Part shown: positions 7,919-15,479 of the stretch, piece by piece
How positions within the stretch are numbered: the first letter of the stretch is position 1
Layout: every line of letters begins with the position of its first letter
Virus record (IMG/VR): IMGVR_UViG_3300011115_000316
Coordinates: 1 to 61,312 of that record
Strand: one strand, 5' to 3'
DNA from: a virus
Length of the DNA: 61,312 nucleotides
Made by a program: the position numbers and the translations under genes
Notes under the pieces: generated by a model
What the model saw: the letters and a program-made list of their open reading frames with translations, nothing else
Told to the model about the DNA's origin: nothing
Databases searched by the model: none

Positions 7919-8172
7919 TATCTGAATCCCGCTGTTTTCTTAGCAATCGTCTTGGGTTGGGCTACGAATTGTTTTCCATTGGCTTTACCGGCTCTTTTGG
8001 CTTTGGTTGTTGCGGCGTACTCAGCAGGGCTGAGACTTTTAATCGCGGCTTCCGGTAGGTATCTTTCACCTGTTTTAGAAGACGGTTTTCCACTTTTTGT
8101 TCTCCAATCCTGCTTTCCCCAATCCTTCAGGGATTGCTGTGGAGCTTTAATCACGGTAGCCCCCACCGGCAT
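7918..8172 (-). CDS. Conserved small basic late protein (84 aa)
   Basis: MPVGATVIKAPQQSLKDWGK and a Lys-rich remainder with GERYLPEAAIKSLSPAEYAA and TKAKRAGKANGKQFV. I recognise this pattern from environmental podovirus late operons, where it is of unknown role; the charge (many Lys) suggests DNA or RNA binding inside the virion. It overlaps the upstream gene by 26 bases and touches the downstream start. Confidence 0.65.
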   Translation of the reverse strand: MPVGATVIKAPQQSLKDWGKQDWRTKSGKPSSKTGERYLPEAAIKSLSPAEYAATTKAKRAGKANGKQFVAQPKTIAKKTAGFR

Positions 8173-8434
8173 CTTTATATCGTTTAGCCATCAACTGAGC
8201 TTTCCTAGCTGACCACTGACCTGCACCCGTACCTTGCACAGCAGAGGCTTTGATGCTGTTGAAAATCTGTTTACGCAGATCAGGTTTGGTGTAATTGCCC
8301 GCCTCATTGACCTTTGACTTTACTTCCCCGCCCTCTTTGTACTGAGTGAAGTCCGTGTTGTCACGGCGCTTCTTGCGCTTGCCGGTAGGCATCTTACTGG
8401 GGTCAATGGCCCCCATACCCCTTGAGGCTCTCAT
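8147..8434 (-). CDS. Conserved small basic late protein with YKEGG motif (95 aa)
   Basis: MRASRGMGAIDPSKMPTGKR, then TQYKEGGEVKSKVNEAGNY, and a conserved C-terminal part (KQIFNSIKASAVQGTGAGQW and SARKAQLMAKRYKDAGGGY). The C-terminal segment is a pattern I have seen in many phage-encoded short proteins of unknown role. YKEGGEV belongs to the recurring GG motif of this operon. It overlaps the next gene by 26 bases. Confidence 0.65.
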   Translation of the reverse strand: MRASRGMGAIDPSKMPTGKRKKRRDNTDFTQYKEGGEVKSKVNEAGNYTKPDLRKQIFNSIKASAVQGTGAGQWSARKAQLMAKRYKDAGGGYRD

Positions 8435-9376
8435 TTAGCACATCCGTCCACGGGTCTTACCCCGCTGCGCTATGCCATCTGCACGAGATGAGACGGAGCC
8501 GCCGGATGCATACTTCTTGACTGCGCCGCCACGCTTCATCGCGCTTGGACCCCGTGCATCAGACAGCTTGCGGGCGGCTTCTTTGACGTTGTCTGCCTCG
8601 TCCTTGGGACCAGCGAGTTTCTTCTGTGGGCCAGACACTTTGGGGGTCGCCCTCTCTGCCGCTTTGGCACCAGCCCCAGCTTCCGTGGCAACAACATCCG
8701 TGCTTTTGCCTGCAAGGCGCGGAGCATTCATTACTCTGCCTGCGGTTCCCCCCAAGAAAGTCACAGGCGTTTCTGCCCCGGTAGACACCGCACGGCCCGA
8801 TTCTCGGGCAAGATACCTGCCCGCTAATTTACCCAACCCCGCCCTAAGCAGACTCGCCACGCCGCCGGCAAGAGTCTCAATGGGATAGGAACTCTCTAGC
8901 GCCTGTGACTGCTCCATTGCACTACGCCGCGCTTTACCCTCTGGGGTTTGTGCAGCTTCTTGCGCCCTTTGGTACTGCTGTTCTTTGCCGTACGCATCAG
9001 AGGTGGACGCGGGGTCTTCCCGCCGCGCTTTACCCTCTGGGGTTTGTGCAGCTTCTTGCGCCCTTTGGTACTGCTGTTCTTTGCCGTGCGCATCAGAGGT
9101 GGACGCGGGGTCTTCCCGCCGTGTAAGTCCTTGCTGCTGGTTCATGTAGTCGCGCAAGTTCAAGCCAGACGCCTGTAGTTGTTCTTTGGTGACCACCTTG
9201 GGCTTTGCCGTTGCGGCGTTTGCTCCACGCCCCCTTGCAGCTATCTCAAACTGGGGCTCTACCAGCGCAGCATTGTCCTCAACAAACTTCTGAGCACGCG
9301 CACGAGTGTCGTCGTCGATATTTTCGTTACGGCCCTCTCGGACAAAGCCCTTGTCTGCAAATTTGCGCATCTTCAT
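8435..9376 (-). CDS. Late protein with internal 32-residue tandem repeat and GG/C tail (313 aa)
   Basis: The N-terminus is acidic/basic helical (RAQKFVEDNAALVEPQ). Residues about 86-149 are two almost identical 32-residue units starting RREDPASTSDA. A region rich in Ala/Gly/Arg follows and the C-terminus is KRGGAVKKYASGGSVSSRAD plus GIAQRGKTRGRMC. The terminal KxGGxVxxYAxGGxV motif and final Cys echo neighbouring proteins. No enzyme motif is seen; probably a virion or assembly protein. Confidence 0.65.
   Translation of the reverse strand: MKMRKFADKGFVREGRNENIDDDTRARAQKFVEDNAALVEPQFEIAARGRGANAATAKPKVVTKEQLQASGLNLRDYMNQQQGLTRREDPASTSDAHGKEQQYQRAQEAAQTPEGKARREDPASTSDAYGKEQQYQRAQEAAQTPEGKARRSAMEQSQALESSYPIETLAGGVASLLRAGLGKLAGRYLARESGRAVSTGAETPVTFLGGTAGRVMNAPRLAGKSTDVVATEAGAGAKAAERATPKVSGPQKKLAGPKDEADNVKEAARKLSDARGPSAMKRGGAVKKYASGGSVSSRADGIAQRGKTRGRMC
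8925..9120 (-). repeat. 96-bp tandem repeat, two full copies
   Basis: Bases 8925-9020 and 9021-9116 are direct copies, differing at one visible position (ACGCATC versus GCGCATC, Tyr versus His codon), with the start of a third copy at 9117. In frame, so it adds whole 32-residue units to the 313-residue protein. The near-identity implies recent duplication or ongoing homogenisation. Confidence 0.9.
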
Positions 9377-9385
9377 GTCAACTCC

Positions 9386-9739
9386 TTAGCAGGCCATGCC
9401 GCCGCTTTTCATCTTGATCTGCTCGGCTTTGGTTTTGCCTTTGGTAGCAACCCCGTCAGCCGCACGGACAAAACCGCCAGTTGCCATTTTCTTCATGGGC
9501 ATTTCAGGTTTGGCTCCAGCTTTTTTCTTAGCCATCATTGCCATCATGCCTGCGTTCATTTTGGAAGCCATAGTATCACCACCTTTTGAAAATTTACGGC
9601 CTTTATCGGCCTCGTTAAAGTCTCTCCCCACCGACTGCGGGACTCCTACTTTCTTAGCAAAGCTCGGGCTGTGAGCTATTGCCGCCATGAACCTGTGCTG
9701 CTTTGCCGAGGTAGAAGGCACTACTCTCTCCGAGTCCAC
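9386..9739 (-). CDS. Late protein with SAKQHRFM and GG/C motifs (117 aa)
   Basis: Contains STSAKQHRFMAAIAHSPSF followed by GVPQSVGRDFNEADKGRKF, a pattern I know from phage late operons, then KFSKGG, a Met-rich helix (MNAGMMAMMAKKKAGAK), ATGGFVRAADGVATKGKTK and a C-terminal GGMAC. The ending parallels the upstream 313-residue protein (GG motif, GKTK/GKTR, terminal Cys). It overlaps the small membrane gene by 19 bases. Role unknown. Confidence 0.65.
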   Translation of the reverse strand: MDSERVVPSTSAKQHRFMAAIAHSPSFAKKVGVPQSVGRDFNEADKGRKFSKGGDTMASKMNAGMMAMMAKKKAGAKPEMPMKKMATGGFVRAADGVATKGKTKAEQIKMKSGGMAC

Positions 9740-9888
9740 CGCTTAACGGTGTCCATTTCCCAAATGCGAAGTCCCGTCCAGATGATAGTAAACAAGGCTG
9801 CAATGGAGGGAAGCAGTTCTGCCAGTGTCCCAATCACGGTCACGATAGAAAGGGCGTCGATGGCATGCTTAAAAGAGTCGTCTTTCAT
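9721..9888 (-). CDS. Small membrane protein, holin-like, in the head module (55 aa)
   Basis: MKDDSFKHAIDALSIVTVIG is followed by a hydrophobic segment, ending with a charged WEMDTVKRWTRRE tail. Start taken at 9888, where MKDD begins; a longer frame to 9945 overlaps the upstream gene. Short phage proteins of this pattern are found outside the lysis cassette and are often annotated as putative holins. One transmembrane helix is clear; the function is not. Confidence 0.6.
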   Translation of the reverse strand: MKDDSFKHAIDALSIVTVIGTLAELLPSIAALFTIIWTGLRIWEMDTVKRWTRRE

Positions 9889-9889
9889 G

Positions 9890-10147
9890 TCAGCATTTCC
9901 ATCTTGCAAGGGAAGCAGCCTTCCGGGTGGGCTTGCCCTTCTCATCCTTCATCGGCCCCGGCATGCCCGACATACGGGCGCAAAATGAGTTCTTACGTGC
10001 GCCGCCTTGGGGCTGTGGAGCCTTGAGGTTGCTGCCTGTTGCCGCGTTGTACTTGGCTCTACCTTTGGCAGTCAAGCCCGCACCCTGAGAGATCGGTAGC
10101 TTCTCGCCCCGACCCACAGAGAGAACCGGGCCTTGCTTCTTAGCCAT
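9890..10147 (-). CDS. DUF6321-like late protein (85 aa)
   Basis: Starts MAKKQGPVLSVGRGEKLP; contains GAGLTAKGRAKYNAATGSNL and a conserved end KNSFCARMSGMPGPMK...RKAASLARWKC. This pattern matches DUF6321, small basic phage proteins of unknown function that end in RWKC. Start set at 10147, within eight bases of the upstream stop. Three neighbouring late proteins end in Cys (this one, 8435-9376 and 9386-9739). Confidence 0.75.
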   Translation of the reverse strand: MAKKQGPVLSVGRGEKLPISQGAGLTAKGRAKYNAATGSNLKAPQPQGGARKNSFCARMSGMPGPMKDEKGKPTRKAASLARWKC

Positions 10148-10433
10148 AGAACACTTCGATACCCACAACCGTACCAACGCTGGTTGTAAGGTGCAGCCCT
10201 GTGGTTGCCAAGATACCTTCGCCGGGGATCGTGATGTTGAAGTTTACCGGTGTGGTAACGCTGGCAAGGTCCATCGTAAACAACACAGCGGCAGTGGCGC
10301 TGCCATTACGAATCTCAAATGTTGCCGCTGTGCTTACTTTAGGGCTGACCACAATGCCTTTGAGGCGTGTGCGCCCTAAAATAAAAGAACCCGCAGCAGT
10401 CAGATGTGCCGCTTGTACATCGGTTTGCATCAT
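10140..10433 (-). CDS. Hypothetical structural protein, beta-rich (97 aa)
   Basis: MMQTDVQAAHLTAAGSFILG, then a regular alternation of hydrophobic and Thr/Ala residues (TAATFEIRNGSATAAVLFTM) ending VVGIEVFYG. Looks like a single beta domain. Its place between the HNH gene/capsid cluster and the DUF6321-like gene fits a minor head or decoration protein; this is inference. Confidence 0.6.
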   Translation of the reverse strand: MMQTDVQAAHLTAAGSFILGRTRLKGIVVSPKVSTAATFEIRNGSATAAVLFTMDLASVTTPVNFNITIPGEGILATTGLHLTTSVGTVVGIEVFYG

Positions 10434-10467
10434 AAGTAATCTCCAGTTGTGGGGTTGCCCCCGAAGA

Positions 10468-10926
10468 TTAAGCGGTGCGTGTAAACACGTAGGCTGTTGC
10501 GCTGGAGAACATTAGCGTGAACCGGCCCACACCTGTAACACCAGAGGCCACTGTTGACTGACCAAAACTTGCCGCAGTGGTAGCGGCTGCATCGGATTTA
10601 ATACCGTTTGTAGCCACAAGGACGGTCACTGCGTTGGCCCCCGCCGTGTTGTCAATGTACAGGTCAAACACAGTACCTTGGGATGCACCCAGTGCTGCAC
10701 CAAGCAACGTGCCTGTCGGCAGCGTGATGGAGACTGCGGCTGCTGAAGTTGAGGTGATGTAGCCCGTTGCTACCTGAACAGCAGTGGCTGTTGCGGTGGC
10801 GTTGATTGCCGTTGGCGTGTGGGTGATGCTGCCTGTTCCAGCAATGTTGCCCGTGACGTTGCCAGTAAGAGCGCCAATAAAGCCATTGGTAGACGTAACC
10901 GGGCCAGAAAACGTGGTTGATGCCAT
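10468..10926 (-). CDS. Hypothetical head/decoration-like protein (152 aa)
   Basis: MASTTFSGPVTSTNGFIGAL, then TGNVTGNIAGTGSI and ITLPTGTLLGAALGASQGTV, a small beta-rich protein with a fibre-like N-terminus (FSGPVTSTNGF is a motif seen at the start of head-fibre-like proteins). It lies directly downstream of the HNH endonuclease gene inserted after the capsid gene. Likely virion surface; no precise family assigned. Confidence 0.6.
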   Translation of the reverse strand: MASTTFSGPVTSTNGFIGALTGNVTGNIAGTGSITHTPTAINATATATAVQVATGYITSTSAAAVSITLPTGTLLGAALGASQGTVFDLYIDNTAGANAVTVLVATNGIKSDAAATTAASFGQSTVASGVTGVGRFTLMFSSATAYVFTRTA

Positions 10927-10984
10927 GATTTTTCCTTACATACAAGTTAGGCGCATTAGTCTGTATGTCGTCAGCCGGGGCTGT

Positions 10985-11623
10985 CTAATGCACCGGAAAG
11001 CCCGGAGTAGCTGCAATATAGCACACTTTTTTGGGGGGTGCAAAGAGCTTGTTCGACTTTTTTAAATTTTCTTCTTGGGTAATCACCCGTAGGTTCCACG
11101 GTACATGCAGCCCACAGACTTCCTCTGAGCGCAGGGGGACAATGTGGTCTACAACGTACTGTTCGCCAGTGGTCTGGGTCATAGTGATGGCAACTTGGTA
11201 AATCTGCCGTATCTCCGACTTCTGTTTGCGACTCAGCCACGGTGGGGTGGCGTCTCGGTGTTTACGCCTTCTGGCTTTTGTGTCCGCCCTAATTTGGGTT
11301 TTGTGGTTAGCTTTCCACGTGTTTCGGTATTCGCGCAGTATGTGCGCGGGGCGAGTAGCGGCGGTATTGATTACCGTTTCACGGTTTTCTTGGTACCACT
11401 CATTTTTACGATCTTTAACTTCTTCGCGTCTGTTGTAGGCGATAAAGTAGTCGGCGCGTTCAGCACCGTTTTTGACCCACTCAGCTTTCAAGCATTCTAT
11501 ACAGGCCCCTTTGGTTTTGCGTGGGGCTACATGCCCGTGCTTGCACGGATCTCCCGTGAAGTAGTGCTTAGCTCCGGTGGCTTTGGCTTCGGCTCGCGTT
11601 TTTGGTAATCCGGTAATGTCCAT
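10985..11623 (-). CDS. HNH homing endonuclease, free-standing (212 aa)
   Basis: N-terminal zinc-binding region (GDPCKHGHVAPRKTKGACIE, then C two residues on: CKHG and CIEC) and C-terminal HNH core VVDHIVPLRSEEVCGLHVPW followed by NLRVITQEENLKKSNK. The HNH His pair and Asn cut double-stranded DNA with a divalent metal. A GGAG Shine-Dalgarno lies six bases upstream of the start at 11623. It sits between the capsid gene (with terminator) and a head-like gene, does not overlap them, and has a paralogue at 55381-56007. This is the usual pattern of a mobile selfish endonuclease in a phage late operon. Confidence 0.88.
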   Translation of the reverse strand: MDITGLPKTRAEAKATGAKHYFTGDPCKHGHVAPRKTKGACIECLKAEWVKNGAERADYFIAYNRREEVKDRKNEWYQENRETVINTAATRPAHILREYRNTWKANHKTQIRADTKARRRKHRDATPPWLSRKQKSEIRQIYQVAITMTQTTGEQYVVDHIVPLRSEEVCGLHVPWNLRVITQEENLKKSNKLFAPPKKVCYIAATPGFPVH

Positions 11624-11690
11624 AGTAGCTCCTGTGACTTAGTAACAGGTAATGTACCACAAAACAAGCAAAAGTCAACAAGCAAAGAAA

Positions 11691-11712
11691 AAGGCCCCGA
11701 AGGGCCTTAAAA
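11691..11712 (-). terminator. Rho-independent terminator after the major capsid gene
   Basis: On the minus strand AAGGCCC-TTCG-GGGCCTT is followed by TTTTCTTT: a seven-pair GC-rich stem, a UUCG tetraloop and a U-tract, immediately downstream of the capsid stop. It should limit readthrough from the highly expressed capsid gene into the HNH gene and the distal late genes. Confidence 0.88.
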
Positions 11713-11732
11713 CTAGGGGTAAACCCTTGGTT

Positions 11733-12644
11733 TTAGGAAGCGCCTGGGCTTCCGAAGATGCCCAGAGGATCAGACCAACCGAACGAATACCGTTCGCGGC
11801 TCTTGTATCTCACGTTTCCGGTGTCAAAATCACCATCCATTGAGTTTGCCAACGCTGCACGTTCAAAATGCTTCAGGCCGTTAGGCACATCGGTCATCAG
11901 GAACCATGCATTGGTATCAGTCAAGAAGTGGTTGATGCAATACCCTTGTGGGATAGAGCCGTTGTTCTTCAAGGCGTTGATATCGTTGTCGGCAGTCGAT
12001 ACGCGCAGATTGGTTTCCAGCAAGCGGGTTGCAGTGAACTGCAATGCTGGCGGGATGACCAACTTCTTGGGCTGGGCTGCGATCAGCAAACCGCGCTCGT
12101 CCGTCCAAGCAGCAATCTGAATAACTGCGTTTTCCAACGAAGTTTCGTTCAAATCGGCTGCGGTTGCAGGACGGTTGCTGTTGGTTCCGCCAGACACCAG
12201 AGGGTGTGCAGTAGAAATCAGAGACACCCCGTCACCACCCAAATACGCGCTACTGAAAGCGTTATTTAGGATGGCAGCGCCTTTGACCTGCTTGGTATAC
12301 GCCATTGCACGGGCCAGAGCCTTGGTGTAACGGGCAGACAGCGAGTCATACAGGTTGTCTTCAACAGCCTCTTCGGTGATGGAGAAGCCAAGAGCGATAG
12401 TCTCATGGTTGTACCGAGCCGTGAACGCTTCCTGTGCATTGTCATAAGCAATGGCAGAACCCTCGTTCTTGACTGGTGCAGGGGAGAATCCCGACAGCTT
12501 GGTCTCTTCTTCAAAAGAACGCTCTGATTTTTCAGTCTCATAAATTTCTTTATGTTCCAGTTGGTAGGTTGTGTATTCCAAACCAAACAAAGCATTCAGA
12601 CCGGGAAGGAGTTCCTTCAGTAGTTGTGCGCGTGAAGTAGCCAT
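11733..12644 (-). CDS. Major capsid protein (303 aa)
   Basis: MATSRAQLLKELLPGLNALF, KEIYETEKSERSFEEETKLS, FTARYNHETIALGFSITEEA, TAHPLVSGGT and SRERYSFGWSDPLGIFGSPG. The pattern (GLxALFGLEY..., E(E/D)E..L, GFSITEEAVED, STAHPL) corresponds to the Mu gpT / podovirus HK97-fold major head subunit family. Order after terS, terL, portal, scaffold-like gene, and the strong terminator directly downstream both fit. It forms the shell of the head. Confidence 0.88.
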   Translation of the reverse strand: MATSRAQLLKELLPGLNALFGLEYTTYQLEHKEIYETEKSERSFEEETKLSGFSPAPVKNEGSAIAYDNAQEAFTARYNHETIALGFSITEEAVEDNLYDSLSARYTKALARAMAYTKQVKGAAILNNAFSSAYLGGDGVSLISTAHPLVSGGTNSNRPATAADLNETSLENAVIQIAAWTDERGLLIAAQPKKLVIPPALQFTATRLLETNLRVSTADNDINALKNNGSIPQGYCINHFLTDTNAWFLMTDVPNGLKHFERAALANSMDGDFDTGNVRYKSRERYSFGWSDPLGIFGSPGAS

Positions 12645-12656
12645 GATTTATGCTCC

Positions 12657-13496
12657 TTATACTGCGGTGGCAGTGTAGTACGAATGAACAGCGAAGTTAA
12701 GTTTGACCAAAACTTCAGGGTACATCGTAACAATGACAGTTGAAGCTGCCGGGATGTCCGTCACACTGCCGGGAACCGCCACGGCTACGTTCAGAGTTCC
12801 GGAAGTCCCGCCAGATGCAATAGCACCCGTCAAGAAACTACCCGTACCAATGATCTGCCCGTTTGCAGCAACATACGCAACATCTGCTCCGGTAAGAGAA
12901 GCGCCGCTCAAACCTGTTCCGGTAAGGGTTAGGGTTGTAGAGCTTGTGCTACCTGTGCCAGTGAAGCTATATGCCGATTCTTCAACCAAACCAACCACAC
13001 GGCATGGGAACGCCGCAGTTGTCAAGGTGGCTGAATACAGCAAAGACACAGCAGAATTGCCTGTGGTGGTGGAACCAGCATTTTGGATAAGACCGTAGTT
13101 TTGTCCTAGCATGGCTACTGAGGCAGACGCAATGACTGTGGTCGCAGAGCAAACCGCGACTTTAAACACTGTATCTGGATCATCACAAACAATAGCTTCA
13201 CAGTCACCAGCAAGCGTAGAAGCAGGCCAGTACTGTTGGAACTGCTTTTGTCCTGTCAGCGGGTTGGTAAAGGAGCAGCCGAGGAAAACCCCGACCAAAC
13301 CTGTACCTGTACCACTTGTCGTACTTGTGTTTTTAACGATAGTGCCGCGAACAATATTTACGAGATCGCCGTAAAAAATATTCGTAGCGTAACTGTACTG
13401 AATAGGGTAGTTTCGGGTTGACCCCGAGAATACCTGCCCACCGAGCAAATTGATCGGCTTCAAGCCATAAGGCTTGTCAATCGTAGGATATGCCAT
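12657..13496 (-). CDS. Structural protein next to the capsid gene, decoration-type (279 aa)
   Basis: MAYPTIDKPYGLKPINLLGG, QVFSGSTRNYPIQYSYATNI, FYGDLVNIV, VGVFLGCSFTNPLTGQKQFQ and ADDPDTVFKV-like text (VCDDPDTVFKVAV). I recognise this pattern from a protein invariably encoded beside the capsid gene in marine and freshwater podoviruses. It is beta-rich and Thr/Gly/Ser-rich. A head decoration or stabilising role is inferred; some relatives are found in virions. Confidence 0.72.
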   Translation of the reverse strand: MAYPTIDKPYGLKPINLLGGQVFSGSTRNYPIQYSYATNIFYGDLVNIVRGTIVKNTSTTSGTGTGLVGVFLGCSFTNPLTGQKQFQQYWPASTLAGDCEAIVCDDPDTVFKVAVCSATTVIASASVAMLGQNYGLIQNAGSTTTGNSAVSLLYSATLTTAAFPCRVVGLVEESAYSFTGTGSTSSTTLTLTGTGLSGASLTGADVAYVAANGQIIGTGSFLTGAIASGGTSGTLNVAVAVPGSVTDIPAASTVIVTMYPEVLVKLNFAVHSYYTATAV

Positions 13497-13509
13497 AAAA
13501 AACTCCTAA

Positions 13510-13959
13510 TTATTTAGAACCAGAACCAAATCCTTGTCCACGAGTGTTTGTAGATTTTCGGTCTGCAAACAAAGGCATACGAGGGTCGTTGTTCCGCATA
13601 AAACTATTATCCACTGACTCCATCTGCTCAGATGCGTGCTTGTCATAGTACTGCTTTCGGGCATCTGTACGGTCGGATGGCTGTTTGCATAGCATCAGTC
13701 CACCGATTTCCACATTGCCATTGGCACTACCAACAATCATCAGTTCAGGATGGTCTACTGCTTTTACTGGCTCCCAACCATCTCGCAGTTGGCGAGACAC
13801 GTTTGTGTGGTGTGCTGTTCCGTTTACATGCGTAGCAATCCAACGGAACGAGTACCCCGGTTCAGGAGTCGGGTCTGGCAGTGAAGAGGGCGGTACGTAT
13901 ACCGTCCGTGCATTTTTATCGCGTGACACTAGGTCGCGGGGGGTACGAGCATCAGCCAT
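13510..13959 (-). CDS. Conserved hypothetical head-module protein (149 aa)
   Basis: MADARTPRDLVSRDKNARTV, PDPTPEPGYSFRWIATHVNG and EIGGLMLCKQPSDRTDARKQ. The pattern with GYxFRWI and EIGGLMLCKxP is one I associate with a conserved protein located between scaffold and capsid-module genes in environmental podoviruses. It overlaps the scaffold-like stop by eight bases. Role unknown, perhaps head assembly. Confidence 0.65.
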   Translation of the reverse strand: MADARTPRDLVSRDKNARTVYVPPSSLPDPTPEPGYSFRWIATHVNGTAHHTNVSRQLRDGWEPVKAVDHPELMIVGSANGNVEIGGLMLCKQPSDRTDARKQYYDKHASEQMESVDNSFMRNNDPRMPLFADRKSTNTRGQGFGSGSK

Positions 13960-14872
13960 TTTGATTCTCCAGTTTAGCTACTTGAACAGCATATTGTTGA
14001 GGGGTTAGTCCAAACTTCTTAGCCAACGCAACCTGAGTTGTTGTTAGCTGAACTTTCTTTGGCCCTGACGAACGAGTCGCAGAGGCCACAACAGATGAAG
14101 GTCGAGTGCTTCGTGCATCGCGCCCCCCAAATGCTTCTGGGAAGGTGCTTCGCATACGAGAATCAATACGCTCAAAATACTCGTCAGAGCGAGGGTCTAC
14201 CCCCGAATTCACTAGTTTTTGGTGCAGCCCTAGTGAAAAGCTGGTTAATTCTTCGTTACCCGGAGAGCCAAACCACTGGTTTTTTGCTTGCCAGCGCAAG
14301 GTTTTTTCATCAGGCTCTGCGGCTACCGGTTCCGATTTCCGTATTTGTACATTATCTGAAGCCGTTTGTAAAGGGGTCGGCTTAAAATGCTGCGCTGAAA
14401 TCATCTTCAGCTTAGCATCCGTCAGCGCCTCCTGTGCCGCAATGATAGCATCAGTATCAAAAGCCTCCTGTGCGACCTTGTAGTTACGCCGTGCCGTCTC
14501 AAGCTCACTGCCAACCGCTTGTTTTACGGTTTCTGCATACTGCTGAGCACCATTATTGGCGTAGTTCTTTAGCTGCCGGTTCTCGTCCAGCAGTTGCTGG
14601 GCAAGATTCTCAAGCTCTTGCTTTTCCCGAATGGTTGACTCCTTGGCACGGCGCTCATCGTGGCGTGCATGGGTCAATTCCTTGATTCGGCCACGTACTT
14701 TGTCGGAATACGAGTTGATTTCATCGTCTGTTGGGTCTTCAACGGGGCGGTCAAGCGCCACACGCCCTCGATCTCGGTCTGGCGTGTCGTCTACAACCTC
14801 AATTTCGATCTCTGTGTCTTTTTCGCCCGCTTTTGCGGCAATTTCATCGGGGAACTCAAACTTTTCAGCCAT
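13952..14872 (-). CDS. Scaffolding-like protein (306 aa)
   Basis: Acidic N-terminus (AGEKDTEIEIEVVDDTPDRD), a long Glu/Lys/Gln-rich coiled coil (about residues 60-140), RWQAKNQWFGSPGNEELTSF, and a basic C-terminus (RSSGPKKVQLTTTQVALAKK). The NxWFG motif followed by a charged helical tail, the length near 300 residues and the position between portal/GroES-like and capsid genes are typical of phage internal scaffolds that direct capsid assembly. No protease motif is seen. Confidence 0.72.
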   Translation of the reverse strand: MAEKFEFPDEIAAKAGEKDTEIEIEVVDDTPDRDRGRVALDRPVEDPTDDEINSYSDKVRGRIKELTHARHDERRAKESTIREKQELENLAQQLLDENRQLKNYANNGAQQYAETVKQAVGSELETARRNYKVAQEAFDTDAIIAAQEALTDAKLKMISAQHFKPTPLQTASDNVQIRKSEPVAAEPDEKTLRWQAKNQWFGSPGNEELTSFSLGLHQKLVNSGVDPRSDEYFERIDSRMRSTFPEAFGGRDARSTRPSSVVASATRSSGPKKVQLTTTQVALAKKFGLTPQQYAVQVAKLENQNG

Positions 14873-14881
14873 TTTTACTCC

Positions 14882-15292
14882 TTACGCACGGGTCAAGCCA
14901 CGTGGATCTTGCACAACCGCGTCTACTTGGTCGTCATTCAGTAGACGGAACTCTTTGCCGTAGATTTTGAAGCGTGTACCCGAGTAGGTACGCACCAGAA
15001 CAAAGTCTCCAGCCTTACACCACGCACCACCGGGGAACTTGGCTTGATCTTTGTACGCATCCGGGCCAACTTTTACAACAAAGAGCACGGTGGTGGCGTG
15101 TTCTTCTTGCCGCATGTAGGGGTCTGCTTTGACAATGGTGGAATTCTCAAAGGTTTTCTCTACATCGGGCACCACACACAGTAGCTTCCATCCCGTGGGG
15201 TCAGGAAGTTGCGTAGCTTTCTTTTCTTGAAACGCATCCTCACTGGGGTTTTCCGTAAGTTGGATGGTTTTTGGCAAAATAAGATTACTCAT
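14882..15292 (-). CDS. GroES/Cpn10-like co-chaperonin domain protein (136 aa)
   Basis: Start at 15292 (MSNLILPKTIQL); its last third is GDFVLVRTYSGTRFKIYGKE followed by FRLLNDDQVDAVVQDP, the GroES-type beta barrel signature where the final strands carry ...GDxVL...G...K..GxEYxxLxxxDI.AVV. Phage GroES-like proteins (for example T4 gp31) redirect host GroEL to fold the capsid protein. The gene lies between portal and scaffold, directly upstream of the head genes it may help fold. The mobile-loop sequence is not recognisable, so functional GroEL binding is inferred. Confidence 0.72.
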   Translation of the reverse strand: MSNLILPKTIQLTENPSEDAFQEKKATQLPDPTGWKLLCVVPDVEKTFENSTIVKADPYMRQEEHATTVLFVVKVGPDAYKDQAKFPGGAWCKAGDFVLVRTYSGTRFKIYGKEFRLLNDDQVDAVVQDPRGLTRA

Positions 15293-15479
15293 CGGCTCTT
15301 TCTGCTTTTTCAGCAAGGTCAATTAAATAACGCTCTGCAAGAGCTAGACCTTGAATAGTCCCGCAGAGTTTTTGGTACTCTTCAAAATTGCGACAGCTTC
15401 CCCCCGCCAAGTCATCGGCGTAGTTGTTCATGTCGGTACGAATCTTTTCGCGCAGTACGCGTGTGAAGGCTTGGATCAT
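15285..15479 (-). CDS. Small helical protein downstream of portal (64 aa)
   Basis: MIQAFTRVLREKIRTDMNNY, ADDLAGGSCRNFEEYQKLCG and GLALAERYLIDLAEKAERAD. Entirely helical in appearance; the pattern ADxLAxGxCxxFEEYxxLxGxIxGLAxAER is one I know from short genes next to portals in other phages. It overlaps the portal stop by four bases and the GroES-like start by eight, showing coupled translation. Function unknown. Confidence 0.7.
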   Translation of the reverse strand: MIQAFTRVLREKIRTDMNNYADDLAGGSCRNFEEYQKLCGTIQGLALAERYLIDLAEKAERADE

